A stretch of 64,000 nucleotides of DNA from Jiangella gansuensis DSM 44835 (GTDB lineage Bacteria; Actinomycetota; Actinomycetes; Jiangellales; Jiangellaceae): positions 310,001 through 374,000 of the forward strand of contig NZ_KI911782.1 of NCBI RefSeq assembly GCF_000515395.1, read 5' to 3'. Positions 19,155 through 27,594 of the stretch are shown piece by piece. A program made the translations under genes and the position numbers. The notes beneath the pieces are model-generated. The model searched no databases and had not been told where the DNA came from. It saw only the letters and a list, made by a program, of their open reading frames with translations. Every line of letters begins with the position of its first letter. Position 1 is the stretch's first letter.

Positions 19155-19220
19155 CACGCTGCCGTCTACCTCACCATCGCAGGTGCCCGGTGGCAAGGAC
19201 GGTGAGGTGACGGCAGCGTG
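19155..19220 (-). terminator. Strong hairpin after actP
   Basis: Arms at 19155-19175 and 19201-19220 pair over about 20 bases with one bulged base; the loop is 25 bases. It lies just 3' of the actP stop and upstream of acs, both on the minus strand. It should end the DUF485-actP transcript, with read-through to acs limited. Confidence 0.6.
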
Positions 19221-19223
19221 ACG

Positions 19224-20837
19224 TCAGTGCTGTACCGCCCTCTCCGCGCCCGCTCCGGTGAGGGAACGCACCTCCATCTCGGCGTACTTGGCGCCGTCGT
19301 ACTCCTTCGACAAGCGGGTGCCGATGAAGCCGAGCAGGAAGCCGGCCGGGATGGAGACCAGGCCCGGGTTGTCCAGCGGGAACCAGTGGAAGTCGACATC
19401 CTGGAGCATCGACGGGCTCCGCCCGGTCGCCGGATTGACCGGCTTGCCGGACACCACCGGCGAGAAGATGATCAGCGTCACCGCGGTCAGCAGGCCGCCG
19501 TAGATGCTCCAGAGCGCCCCGGCGGTGTTGAACCGCTTCCAGAACAGCGAGTAGAGGATCACCGGCAGGTTGGCGCTGGCCGCGACGGCGAACGCGAGCG
19601 CCACCAGGAACGCGACGTTCTGACCGTTGGCGACGATGCCACCGGCGATCGCCACCGCGCCGATGACCACGGCGGTGATCCGGGCGACCCGGACCTCGTC
19701 GTTCGCGCCCATCTCGCCCTTCTTGATGACGTTCGCGTAGACGTCGTGGGCGAACGATGCCGACGCGGTGATCGTCAGCCCGGCGACGACGGCGAGGATG
19801 GTCGCGAACGCCACCGCGGCGATGATGCCGAGCAGGATGGTGCCGCCCAGCTCGTAGGCCAGCAACGGTGCGGCGGAGTTCACACCGCCCGGTGCGCCGA
19901 GGATCTCCTCCGGCCCGACCAGCGCGCCGGCGCCGTACCCGAGCACCAGCGTGAACAGGTAGAACAGGCCGATCAGCGCGATCGCCCAGGTGACGCTGTG
20001 CCGCGCCTCCTTGGCGGTGGGTACCGTGTAGAAGCGCATCAGCACGTGCGGCAGGCCGGCGGTGCCGAGCACCAGGGCCAGGGCCAGCGAGATGAAGTCC
20101 AGTTTCGACGTGTCGCTGGCGCCGTACTGGTTCATCGGGTCCAGCAGAGCGGCGGCGCCGTCGGCGGTGTCCACGGCGGCGCCGAGCAGCTGCGACAGGT
20201 TGAAGTCGTGCTGCGCCAGCACCCAGACCGTCATGACGGCCGCGCCCGCGATCAGCAGGATCGCCTTGACGATCTGCACCCACGTGGTGCCCTTCATGCC
20301 GCCGACCAGAACGTAGAAGACCATCAGTGCGCCGACGACGCCGATGACGACACCCTGCCCGCCGCGGTCGGTGACCCCGAGCAGTAGTGCGACCAGGCCG
20401 CCGGCACCGGCCATCTGCGCCAGCAGGTAGAAGAACGAGACCGCCAGGGTGGACGTCGCGGCCGCCGTCCGGACCGGCCGCTGCCGCATCCGGAACGACA
20501 CCACGTCGGCCATGGTGAAGCGGCCGGTGTTCCGCAGTAGCTCAGCCACCAGGAGCAACGCCACCAGCCAGGCCACCAGGAAGCCGATGGAGTACAGGAA
20601 GCCGTCGTAGCCGTAGACGGCGATGGCGCCGGCGATGCCGAGGAACGACGCCGCGGACAGGTAGTCGCCTGCGATCGCGATGCCGTTCTGCTGTCCCGTG
20701 AAGGAGCGGCCGCCGGCGTAGTAGTCCGCCGCCGTCCGGTTGTTGCGCGACGCCCGCAGCACGATGACCAAGGTCACCGCCACGAACAGCGCGAAGATCG
20801 TGATGTTGACCGCTGGGCTGCCGACATCGGTGCTCAT
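19224..20837 (-). CDS. actP: Cation/acetate symporter (SSS family)
   Basis: This 537-residue sodium:solute symporter has about 13 transmembrane spans. Family features: YYAGGRSFTGQQNGIAIAGDYLSAASFLG near the N-terminus (in part), FYVLVGGMKGTTWVQIVKA, and LPHVLMRFYTVPTAKEARHS, all characteristic of ActP/MctC-type acetate and short-chain acid transporters. It follows a DUF485 gene with a 4-base overlap, the usual partner arrangement. Position next to acs supports acetate uptake. A Crp-type site lies upstream of the operon. Confidence 0.93.
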   Translation of the reverse strand: MSTDVGSPAVNITIFALFVAVTLVIVLRASRNNRTAADYYAGGRSFTGQQNGIAIAGDYLSAASFLGIAGAIAVYGYDGFLYSIGFLVAWLVALLLVAELLRNTGRFTMADVVSFRMRQRPVRTAAATSTLAVSFFYLLAQMAGAGGLVALLLGVTDRGGQGVVIGVVGALMVFYVLVGGMKGTTWVQIVKAILLIAGAAVMTVWVLAQHDFNLSQLLGAAVDTADGAAALLDPMNQYGASDTSKLDFISLALALVLGTAGLPHVLMRFYTVPTAKEARHSVTWAIALIGLFYLFTLVLGYGAGALVGPEEILGAPGGVNSAAPLLAYELGGTILLGIIAAVAFATILAVVAGLTITASASFAHDVYANVIKKGEMGANDEVRVARITAVVIGAVAIAGGIVANGQNVAFLVALAFAVAASANLPVILYSLFWKRFNTAGALWSIYGGLLTAVTLIIFSPVVSGKPVNPATGRSPSMLQDVDFHWFPLDNPGLVSIPAGFLLGFIGTRLSKEYDGAKYAEMEVRSLTGAGAERAVQH

Positions 20838-21187
20838 CGATCCGCCCCCTCGAGCTCTTCGCGGATGGTGGTGGCGATCGGGTCCAGCTTGCGGTCCGCG
20901 TACCGGACGTACAGCCAGGTGATCAGGAACGTCGACGCGAACTGGCCGAGGCCGAGCAGCAGGCCGACGTTGATGTTGCCGACGACCCGCTGGGACATGA
21001 AGTCCACCGCGTACGTCGACAGCAGCACGTACAGCAGGTACCAGCCGATGAACGCCGCCGTCATCGGGAACACGAAGGCCCGGAGGCGCCGCCGCAGTTC
21101 GGCGAACTCGGGGCTGGCCTGCATGCGTTCGTACTCCTCCGCCGTGGGGAGCTTTCGCTCCGGCGGCGGTATGTCGGTCTGTGCCAC
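20834..21187 (-). CDS. DUF485 membrane protein, ActP partner
   Basis: This 117-residue protein has a short polar N-terminus (PTAEEYERMQASPEFAELRRR) and two hydrophobic spans (FVFPMTAAFIGWYLLYVLLS and GNINVGLLLGLGQFASTFLI). The EFAELRRRLRAFVFP pattern is the DUF485 signature; such proteins are nearly always encoded with SSS-family acetate symporters and are thought to be accessory subunits. The GTG at 21187 is chosen because upstream residues are an Arg-rich non-conserved run. Coupled to actP by ATGA. Confidence 0.9.
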   Translation of the reverse strand: MAQTDIPPPERKLPTAEEYERMQASPEFAELRRRLRAFVFPMTAAFIGWYLLYVLLSTYAVDFMSQRVVGNINVGLLLGLGQFASTFLITWLYVRYADRKLDPIATTIREELEGADR

Positions 21188-21208
21188 GCTCAGACCTCCT
21201 CGTCGTCG

Positions 21209-21224
21209 TGTGGTCCGGCTCACA
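21209..21224. promoter_or_regulatory. Candidate Crp/GlxR site upstream of DUF485-actP
   Basis: The sequence TGTGGTCCGGCTCACA matches the Crp/GlxR consensus TGTGA-N6-TCACA at nine of ten defined bases. It lies 22-37 bases upstream of the DUF485 start codon, so it may sit at or over the promoter, where binding could repress as well as activate. The crp gene itself is in this window. Confidence 0.6.
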
Positions 21225-21437
21225 TCCGGCCGGTTTGGGGCGTCACGCTAGGGCGCCCCGGACGGACCTCGGGAGTGTCTCGGACGCGACGTGCGGCGAG
21301 CGGGCGATGGGATCGGCGTACGGGCTCAGGCGTTGCGGCGAACGGTCGTCCTCACGCGACGAGCGGTTTCGTGCTGTCGCATCGGCTCGGCGGCCGATGT
21401 CGCGGACGGCCTCAGCCAGCAGCGGTACACTTGGTAC

Positions 21438-21722
21438 ATGTCTGAAGCTCCGATCGAGTCGATCCGCCAGGTCCGCCAGCATCTGGCCGACGTCGTCGAG
21501 CGAGCGGCGAGCGACACACCCACGGTCATCACGCGGCGCGGCCAGGCGGTGGCAGCGGTCGTCTCGCTGGCGGACTACGAACGACTTCGCCGCTCGGAGC
21601 GTGGCCCGCACCGAGCCTGGGCCGCTCGTGTGGCCGCGTTGCCGCCCATCTCGGGCGATGCCGACACGCTCGATCTGCTGCACGAGGCCCGCGCCGAGCG
21701 CGACGCCGACCTCGCCCAATGA
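21438..21722 (+). CDS. Phd/YefM-type antitoxin
   Basis: This 94-residue protein has the N-terminal fold of Phd/YefM antitoxins: PIESIRQVRQHLADVVERA, then TVITRRGQAVAAVVSLADYERLRR. The C-terminal tail (DTLDLLHEARAERDADLAQ) would wrap the toxin. The ATG at 21438 follows a pair of GGTACA direct repeats at 21424 and 21433 that may form the autoregulatory operator and promoter. It overlaps the PIN-domain toxin by four bases. Confidence 0.88.
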   Translation: MSEAPIESIRQVRQHLADVVERAASDTPTVITRRGQAVAAVVSLADYERLRRSERGPHRAWAARVAALPPISGDADTLDLLHEARAERDADLAQ

Positions 21723-22108
21723 TCATCGTCGACGCGTCCGTGGTCGTGGAGGCGCTACGGGACCACACCTCGGTCCACCTGAGCTTGCTGGTGTCCGATG
21801 AGGCCGCCGCAGCGCCGGCACATCTGGACGCCGAGGTGCTGTCGGTCTTCCGCGGTCTCGTACGCGGTGGGCATTTGGACCCGAAGGCTCTCCCCGCGTA
21901 CTCCGAGGCGCTGGCCACGGCCCCGATAGACAGGCTGGAGCTGCCGCCTCTGTCGAGTACCGCTGTGACGTTGTTCGACAACCTCACGGCCTACGACGCG
22001 TTGTATGTGGCGGCGGCGATGCAGCACGACGCACGCCTCGCGACTCGGGATCGCGGCATGGCAGAGGTCGCCGCGCGGCTGGACGTACCGCTGGTGACAC
22101 TGAGCTGA
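21719..22108 (+). CDS. vapC: VapC-type PIN-domain toxin
   Basis: This 129-residue PIN-domain ribonuclease has the four acidic metal ligands expected of VapC: D5 (IIVDASVVVEAL), E39 (LDAEVLSVFRGL), D93 (LTAYDALYVAAA) and D111 (LATRDRGMAEVA). VapC toxins cut tRNA or rRNA and are held by their antitoxin; a Phd-type antitoxin partner is a common mixed pairing. The start overlaps the antitoxin stop (ATGA). The pair lies between two symporter operons and ends one base before the converging symporter gene. Confidence 0.92.
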   Translation: MIIVDASVVVEALRDHTSVHLSLLVSDEAAAAPAHLDAEVLSVFRGLVRGGHLDPKALPAYSEALATAPIDRLELPPLSSTAVTLFDNLTAYDALYVAAAMQHDARLATRDRGMAEVAARLDVPLVTLS

Positions 22109-22109
22109 C

Positions 22110-23861
22110 TCAGGTGCGCCAGCGGTCCTCGGGGTCCCAGTCGCCGCGGTTGAGCTCGAGGTTCTCGGGTGTGTGCAGGCGTACCATCGTCCGGTTCACG
22201 CCGGGTGCCATGTGCTGCTGCGTCCCGAGCGACACGACGATCATGACGAGGAATGCCAGCGGCATGGTCCAGGCGGCGGGTTGGGCGAGCAGCGCACCGA
22301 TCCAGCCGTCCTGCGGTCCGCCGAGGATGGTGACGGCGACGGCGGCCGTCGACGTCCCGCCTCCGGTCAGCAGCCCGGCGACGGCGCCTGGCCAGGTCAG
22401 GCGCCGCCACCAGATGCCCAGCAGCAGGAGCGGGCAGAACGACGACGCCGCCACCGCGAAGGCGAGCCCGACGACGTCGGCGATGCCGAGGAACGGGCTG
22501 GAAAGCGCCAGCCCGATCGGCACCAGCAGTGCCAGCACGGCGCCCAGCCGGAACCCGGTGACGGGGTTGCGGACCCGGCCGCGCAGCAAATCCTGCGACA
22601 GCACGCCGGCCACGGACACCGTCAGCCCGGACGACGTGGACAGGAACGCGGCGAACGCTCCCGCGGTGACGAGCGCGCTGAGCGCGTCGCCGAGGACGCC
22701 GTCGACCAGCCGGCCGGGCAGGACCAGCACGACCGCGTCGGTGCGCCCGGTGAGCAGCAGCTCCGGCGTGTACAGCCGGCCGAGGGCTCCGTAGATCCCC
22801 GGTAGGACGTAGAACACACCGAGCAGCCCGAGCACGGCGAGTGTGGTCCGCCGGGCGGCGCGTCCGTCGGGGTTGGTGTAGAAGCGCACCAGCACATGCG
22901 GCAGTCCCATGGTGCCGAAGAACAGCGCGATGATCAGGGAGTACGTCGCGTAGAGCGGATGGTCGCCACCGGCGGTGAGGGGGAGTGCCCATGCCTCGCC
23001 GGTCATCGGTTCGAGGTTGGACGCGTGCGGGATACGGGCACCGGCCGGGAACTCCAGCACCGTCCCGGCCTCGACGTCGTGGTCGCCCCTGTCCAACGGG
23101 AGCTCACCGGTCACCGACGCGCCGTCCACGACGCCGTCGGCCCGCACCACGACCCCCATCGGGAGGTCCACCGTCACGTCGGTGGTGACCTCGACCGTCG
23201 TCGTCTCGGGGAAGACGGGTTCGCCGCCGGGTGCCACCTCCGGACGTCCGTCGGCCTGCCACGCCAGCAGCAGGAACACCACCGGCAGGGCCAGCGCGGT
23301 GAGCTTGAGCCAGTACTGGAACGCCTGTACGAACGTGATGCTGCGCATCCCGCCGCCGAGCACACTGACCAGTACCACGGCGGCGACGGCAGCCGGGCCG
23401 GCCCACTGCGGCGCACCGGTCACCGTCCGCAGCGTCAGCCCAGCGGCCTGGAACTGCGGCAGCAGATAGAGCCAGCCGATGGTGACGACGAGGACACTGG
23501 CGGCCCGCCTGGCGGCCGCGGACTCCAACCGGGCCTCGGCGAAGTCGGGCAAGGTGTAGGCGCCGGAGCGCCGCAGCGGCGCCGCCACCAGCACCAGCAG
23601 CATGAGGTAGCCCGCGGTGTAGCCGACCGGGAACCACAGCATGTCGGTCCCGTACGCGAGCACCAGTCCCGCGACGCCCAGGAACGACGCCGCCGACAGG
23701 TACTCGCCGCCGATGGCCGAGGCGTTCCACCATGGCGTGACGGTGCGGGACGCGACGTAGAAGTCGCTGGTGGTGCGGCTGGCTCGCAGGCCGTACGCGC
23801 CGATGAGCACCGTCACCACCGCGGTGATGACGACGGCGGCGATGCCGGCGGACGTGCTCAC
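22110..23861 (-). CDS. SSS-family sodium:solute symporter, second copy
   Basis: This 583-residue symporter resembles ActP in its core (FYVASRTVTPWWNASAIGGE, YLSAASFLGVAG, LPHVLVRFYTNPDGRAARR) but has an extra soluble segment near residues 215-300 (from EVAPGGEPVFPETTTVEV to DRGDHDVEAGTVLEFP), probably an external domain absent from the first symporter. The GTG at 23861 overlaps the upstream small membrane gene by four bases. It ends a polycistron headed by a LytS/LytTR two-component system, so substrate presence is probably sensed by that system. Acetate or another small carboxylate is likely; not proven. Confidence 0.9.
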   Translation of the reverse strand: MSTSAGIAAVVITAVVTVLIGAYGLRASRTTSDFYVASRTVTPWWNASAIGGEYLSAASFLGVAGLVLAYGTDMLWFPVGYTAGYLMLLVLVAAPLRRSGAYTLPDFAEARLESAAARRAASVLVVTIGWLYLLPQFQAAGLTLRTVTGAPQWAGPAAVAAVVLVSVLGGGMRSITFVQAFQYWLKLTALALPVVFLLLAWQADGRPEVAPGGEPVFPETTTVEVTTDVTVDLPMGVVVRADGVVDGASVTGELPLDRGDHDVEAGTVLEFPAGARIPHASNLEPMTGEAWALPLTAGGDHPLYATYSLIIALFFGTMGLPHVLVRFYTNPDGRAARRTTLAVLGLLGVFYVLPGIYGALGRLYTPELLLTGRTDAVVLVLPGRLVDGVLGDALSALVTAGAFAAFLSTSSGLTVSVAGVLSQDLLRGRVRNPVTGFRLGAVLALLVPIGLALSSPFLGIADVVGLAFAVAASSFCPLLLLGIWWRRLTWPGAVAGLLTGGGTSTAAVAVTILGGPQDGWIGALLAQPAAWTMPLAFLVMIVVSLGTQQHMAPGVNRTMVRLHTPENLELNRGDWDPEDRWRT

Positions 23862-24220
23862 CGGCGATCGACCATCTCGCCGAAGTCGCGCTCGACGCGT
23901 TCCGCCGCCCGGACGTAGAACCAGGCGGCCGCCACGAGGACCGGGTAGACGAGACCGCCCAGCACCAGCCACGGCAGCGGCACCCCGGCGACGTCGACCT
24001 CGCTGACCCGCGGAGCCACCGCGAACACCAGCGGCAGCGTGGCCAGGAGACCGAGTACGACGCCGGCGACGGTCAGGCTCAGCCGCAGCTGCGCCCGCAG
24101 GAGCGCGCGCATGTAGACCTCGCCCAGCTGGGTCTGGGCGTCGATCTCGGCGGTCACGGCGCGGCGCCGAGCGGCCGGCCGTCCCCGTCGTGGTCCGGTG
24201 ACGGTGACCCGCTCGGTCAT
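23858..24220 (-). CDS. Small two-span membrane protein, symporter partner
   Basis: This 120-residue protein has a basic N-terminus, a helical segment (IDAQTQLGEVYMRALLRAQL) and two hydrophobic spans (LSLTVAGVVLGLLATLPLVF and LPWLVLGGLVYPVLVAAAWF), ending with YVRAAERVERDFGEMVD. It takes the place that DUF485 takes before actP, and such small partners occur with this symporter type in other actinobacteria. The ATG at 24220 overlaps the response-regulator stop; the gene in turn overlaps the symporter start. Function as an accessory subunit is inferred. Confidence 0.78.
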   Translation of the reverse strand: MTERVTVTGPRRGRPAARRRAVTAEIDAQTQLGEVYMRALLRAQLRLSLTVAGVVLGLLATLPLVFAVAPRVSEVDVAGVPLPWLVLGGLVYPVLVAAAWFYVRAAERVERDFGEMVDRR

Positions 24221-24954
24221 GGCTGCCGGGTCCCGCCGGCCCGATGCACCAGGACGTCGCGCAGTTCGCGCGTGTGCCGGCGGCTCACCGGCAGAGTGGT
24301 GTCGCCGATGACGACGGAGTACCGTCCGGCGTCGACCCGCAGCTCGTCGATGGCGCCCAGCGCGACGAGATAGCTGCGGTGGATGCGGACGAAGCCGGCG
24401 CCGGCCCACCGTTCCTCGAGCGTTGCGAGCGGCACCCGCAGCAGATGGCTGCCGTCGCGGGTGTGCAGCCGCGCGTAGTCGCCCTGCGCGGTGACGTAGT
24501 GGACGTCGCTGCGCCGGATGAACCGGGTGACGCCGCCGAGCTCGACCGAGATCGTCTCGTCGTCGGAGTCGTCACCGGCGGCGCGCGAATCATGAACGTG
24601 GTCGGCGGCGCGCCGGACCGCCTCGTACAGACGCTCGCGGCGGAACGGCTTCATCACATAGTCGACGGCGTTGAGGTCGAACGCGGTGACGGCGTGGTCG
24701 TCGTAGGCGGTGACGAACACCACCGCGGGTGGACGGCGGAACTTCGCCAGCACCCGGGCGAGGTCGAGCCCGGACAGCCCCGGCATCCGGATGTCGAGGA
24801 AGACGGTGTCGACGTGCTGCAGCTCCAGCAGCCGCAACGCCTCGGTGCCGTCGCCGGCGGTGAGGACCCGTTCGACGTGGTCGTTCTGCTCCAGCAGGTA
24901 GGCGAGCTCGGCCAGCGCCGGTGGCTCGTCGTCGACCGCCAGAACGCTGAGCAT
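24217..24954 (-). CDS. LytTR-family response regulator
   Basis: This 245-residue regulator has an N-terminal receiver domain with the phospho-acceptor D54 (VFLDIRMPG), the acidic pair DDE near residue 8, a Thr in VFVTAYD and Lys in VMKPF. The C-terminal LytTR DNA-binding domain holds GGVTRFIRRSDVHYVTAQGD, FVRIHRSYLVAL and LPVSRRHTRELRDVL. It is coupled to the downstream membrane protein and symporter genes. Its kinase is the LytS-like gene at 25577-26764, but a toxin-antitoxin pair now lies between them. Confidence 0.94.
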   Translation of the reverse strand: MLSVLAVDDEPPALAELAYLLEQNDHVERVLTAGDGTEALRLLELQHVDTVFLDIRMPGLSGLDLARVLAKFRRPPAVVFVTAYDDHAVTAFDLNAVDYVMKPFRRERLYEAVRRAADHVHDSRAAGDDSDDETISVELGGVTRFIRRSDVHYVTAQGDYARLHTRDGSHLLRVPLATLEERWAGAGFVRIHRSYLVALGAIDELRVDAGRYSVVIGDTTLPVSRRHTRELRDVLVHRAGGTRQP

Positions 24955-24964
24955 GGCGGTGAGG

Positions 24965-25297
24965 CTACAGGCCCAGGTACACCCGGACCAGGCTCTCGAT
25001 GCGGGCCAGCTCGTCCTGGGAACAGAGCCCCCGCCGTTCGATGAACCGTTCCTTGTTGACCGAGTGCAGATCGGTGGCGTTGGCGTACGACTCGGCGTAG
25101 CGGGTCAGTCCGGCATCGGTGCCCAGCGGGACGTGCGTGACGACAGGCCCCGCAGTGCCGGTCACGACCGTGATCATGATGTGGCCGAGGCGCGCGTTGG
25201 GTGGGTTGGTCGACAGTACGACCGAAGGGTGTTCGCCGACGGCGGGGATGTCGACCTCCCAGACCTCACCTCGAAGTGGTGGCCACCCCACGGTCAC
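24965..25297 (-). CDS. MazF/PemK-type toxin
   Basis: This 110-residue protein resembles MazF/PemK endoribonucleases: PLRGEVWEVDIPAVGEHPSV opens the fold (the usual form is RGEVWWVDLP..G.RPVVVL), and VPLGTDAGLTRYAESYANA, DLHSVNKERFIERRG and the end DELARIESLVRVYLGL fit the family. MazF toxins cut mRNA at short sequences. The GTG start overlaps the antitoxin stop by four bases. The module sits between a histidine kinase gene and its response-regulator gene, which is unusual. Confidence 0.85.
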   Translation of the reverse strand: MTVGWPPLRGEVWEVDIPAVGEHPSVVLSTNPPNARLGHIMITVVTGTAGPVVTHVPLGTDAGLTRYAESYANATDLHSVNKERFIERRGLCSQDELARIESLVRVYLGL

Positions 25298-25530
25298 CGG
25301 GCGACGCCGTCCGGCAAGGGGGCTTCCTTGCCGCCGTAGTACTCGGCGATCTCGTCCGCCATTCGCTGCTCGGCAGCCTGCCTGTGCAATCGGGTGAGGG
25401 CCTCGCGGACGATCTCGCTACGACCCACCAGGCCCAGTATCTCAGCGTCCTTCTCCAGATCCCGGGCTAGCTGGGCCGGGATGCGGGCCTGCCAGATCTC
25501 GCTCTTGGCGGGGCGCTCCTCGACGGACAT
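25294..25530 (-). CDS. Ribbon-helix-helix antitoxin
   Basis: This 78-residue protein has a basic N-terminal strand and two helices of ribbon-helix-helix type: IWQARIPAQLARDLEKDAEI and VGRSEIVREALTRLHRQAAE. The acidic tail (MADEIAEYYGGKEAPLPDG) probably contacts the toxin. It precedes the MazF-type gene with a 4-base overlap, the usual antitoxin-first order. A dyad covering 25531-25552 sits immediately upstream of the ATG and is likely its own operator. Confidence 0.82.
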   Translation of the reverse strand: MSVEERPAKSEIWQARIPAQLARDLEKDAEILGLVGRSEIVREALTRLHRQAAEQRMADEIAEYYGGKEAPLPDGVAR

Positions 25531-25552
25531 GCGTATACGTTACGTCATACGC
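25531..25552. promoter_or_regulatory. Dyad operator of the MazF-type module
   Basis: GCGTATACGT (25531-25540) pairs with ACGTCATACGC (25542-25552), a 10-base dyad with a single inserted base, directly next to the antitoxin start codon. Ribbon-helix-helix antitoxins bind such sites, so this is a likely autoregulatory operator. Confidence 0.55.
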
Positions 25553-25576
25553 ACGGCACCAATCAACCGTACGCGC

Positions 25577-26764
25577 TCACGTCGCGTGGACGCCGGGCCG
25601 GTACTTCGGGACCCGCAGGCTGACCTTGGTCCCGGCACCGGTGGCGGTCTCGATGACCAGGCCGTAGTCGTCACCGAAGACCGCGCGCAGCCGTTCGTCG
25701 ACGTTCGCGATGCCGACGCTGTCGGTGGGGCTGTCGCCGCCCAGCAGGGTGCGGGCCAGCTCCGGCTCCATGCCGACGCCGTCGTCGTCGATGCTGATGA
25801 GCGCCTCGTTGCCGGCGTCCTCGGCGAGGATGGTGACGTGGCCGGGGCTGGTGCGGCCCTCCAACCCGTGCCGCACGGCGTTCTCGACCAGCGGCTGCAG
25901 GCACAGGAACGGCACGGCCACCGGTAGCACCTCGGGCGCTACCCGCAGCGTGACCGAGAGGCGGTCGCCGAAGCGTGCCTTCTCCAGCATCAGGTAACGC
26001 TCGATCGAGCGCAGCTCCTCGGCGAGCGTCGTGAAGTCACCGTGCCGGCGGAAGGAGTACCGCGTGAAGTCGGCGAACTCCAGGAGCAGGTCACGGGCAT
26101 GCTCGGGATCGGTGCGCACGTAGGAGGCGATGGCGCCGAGCGCGTTGTAGATGAAGTGCGGCGAGATCTGCGCCCGCAGCGCGCGGATCTCGGCCTCGGC
26201 CAGCTTCGCGCGCTCACGGTCGAACTCGGCCAGCTCCAGCTGCCCGGACACGAACCGGGCGACCTCCTCGACCGCCCGGACGAGCCCGGCGGACGGCCGC
26301 GCCGACGTGTAGGCGATCAGCGCGCCGACCACGCGCTCCTCGGTGGTGAGTGCCGCGGCGACCGCGTTCCGGACCGGGCAGTCGAGCCGGTCGCACTCCA
26401 CGACGTCGGGACCGAGGACGTCGGTGTAGCCGCCGTCCAGGGCGCGGGCGGCGTGCCGGCGCACGTCGTGGACATGCACGCCCCCGCCGGCGCCGTCCCA
26501 CGTGACGACGTCGTCGCCGTCGGTGAGCGCCAGGGCCGGAGTGGCCAGCAGTTCGCGCAGGTGCCGTACGGCCTTGTCTGCGCCGGCGGTGAGGCCGGCC
26601 CGCAGTTCCGGAGAGGCCAGGCTGGTGGTGTGCAGGATGCGGTAGGTGGTCTGATCCTCAGTGCTGCCCAGCACCAGGCGGGAGCGGACCAGCCGGGTCA
26701 GCAGGACCGCGGCGAGCGCGACCACGATCACCGCGGCGACGAACACCACGACCGGCGAGCTCAT
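25577..26764 (-). CDS. LytS-type sensor histidine kinase
   Basis: This 395-residue kinase has one N-terminal membrane span (VVVFVAAVIVVALAAVLLT), a GAF-like sensor region (about 45-180) with a CDRLDCP pair of cysteines at 125-130, and a His_kinase/LytS catalytic part. The phospho-accepting His is H203 in AQISPHFIYNALGAI. ATP-binding boxes are LQPLVENAVRHGLEG (N box) and SIDDDGVGM, then GIANVDERLRAVFG. It should partner the LytTR regulator 0.6 kb downstream on the same strand. The C-x-x-x-x-C motif could sense redox or metal, which is speculative. Confidence 0.93.
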   Translation of the reverse strand: MSSPVVVFVAAVIVVALAAVLLTRLVRSRLVLGSTEDQTTYRILHTTSLASPELRAGLTAGADKAVRHLRELLATPALALTDGDDVVTWDGAGGGVHVHDVRRHAARALDGGYTDVLGPDVVECDRLDCPVRNAVAAALTTEERVVGALIAYTSARPSAGLVRAVEEVARFVSGQLELAEFDRERAKLAEAEIRALRAQISPHFIYNALGAIASYVRTDPEHARDLLLEFADFTRYSFRRHGDFTTLAEELRSIERYLMLEKARFGDRLSVTLRVAPEVLPVAVPFLCLQPLVENAVRHGLEGRTSPGHVTILAEDAGNEALISIDDDGVGMEPELARTLLGGDSPTDSVGIANVDERLRAVFGDDYGLVIETATGAGTKVSLRVPKYRPGVHAT

Positions 26765-26787
26765 GCTCGGACCCTAGGCCATCGGCG

Positions 26788-27594
26788 TCAACGAGGGACG
26801 GCGACAGCCTGCCGGGCGGCCGGGATGACCAGCGGGGTGCCGGTCTCGGGGTCGTCGATGATGCGGCACGACAGTCCGAACACGTCGTGGACCAGGCGCT
26901 CGTCGACGATGTCGCCGGGGCGTCCCTCGGCGACGATCTCCCCGTCGCGCATCGCGATCAGGTGGGTGGCGTAGCGGCACGCGTGGTTGAGGTCGTGCAG
27001 CACCGCCACCAGGGTGCGCCCGTGCGTGACGTGCAGGTCGTGGCAGAGATCCAGTACCTCGATCTGGTGGGCGATGTCGAGGAACGTTGTCGGCTCGTCC
27101 AGCAGCAGGATCGGCGTCTCCTGCGCGAGCACCATGGCCAGCCAGACCCGCTGCCGCTGCCCGCCGGAGAGCTCGTCGACCCGGCGGTGCCGAAGGTCGA
27201 CGACGCCGGTGCTGGCCATCGCCTCGGCGACCGCCGCGGTGTCGGCCTGGGACCATTGCCGGAACATCCGCTGGTGCGGGTAGCGCCCGCGGGACACGAG
27301 GTCGCCGACGGTGATGCCGTCGGGCGCGATGGACGACTGCGGCAGCAGCCCCAGCCGCCGGGCGGCCTCCTTCGTCGAGTAGCGCGTGATGAGCTGACCG
27401 TCGAGGTGCACGGCGCCGGCGGACGGCTTCAGCATCCGGGCCAGCGCCCGCAGCAGCGTCGACTTGCCGCACGCGTTGGGGCCGACGATCACCGTGAAGG
27501 ATCCGTCCGGGATCGACACCGACAGGTCGCGGGAGATCGTCCGCTCGTCGTAGGCGAGCGTCAGCTCGGTGCCGTGCAGCCGGGACTCAGACAT
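26788..27594 (-). CDS. Iron-siderophore ABC transporter ATP-binding protein
   Basis: This 268-residue ABC ATPase has Walker A GPNACGKST, the family signature LSGGQRQRVWLAM, Walker B ILLLDEPTTFLD and the switch His in VLHDLNHACRYA. The pattern is that of FepC/FecE-type proteins for iron-siderophore or vitamin B12 import. The ATG at 27594 overlaps the upstream permease end by 8 bases and gives the usual N-terminus (LHGTELTLAYDERT). Last gene of a three-gene operon under an iron box. Confidence 0.92.
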   Translation of the reverse strand: MSESRLHGTELTLAYDERTISRDLSVSIPDGSFTVIVGPNACGKSTLLRALARMLKPSAGAVHLDGQLITRYSTKEAARRLGLLPQSSIAPDGITVGDLVSRGRYPHQRMFRQWSQADTAAVAEAMASTGVVDLRHRRVDELSGGQRQRVWLAMVLAQETPILLLDEPTTFLDIAHQIEVLDLCHDLHVTHGRTLVAVLHDLNHACRYATHLIAMRDGEIVAEGRPGDIVDERLVHDVFGLSCRIIDDPETGTPLVIPAARQAVAVPR

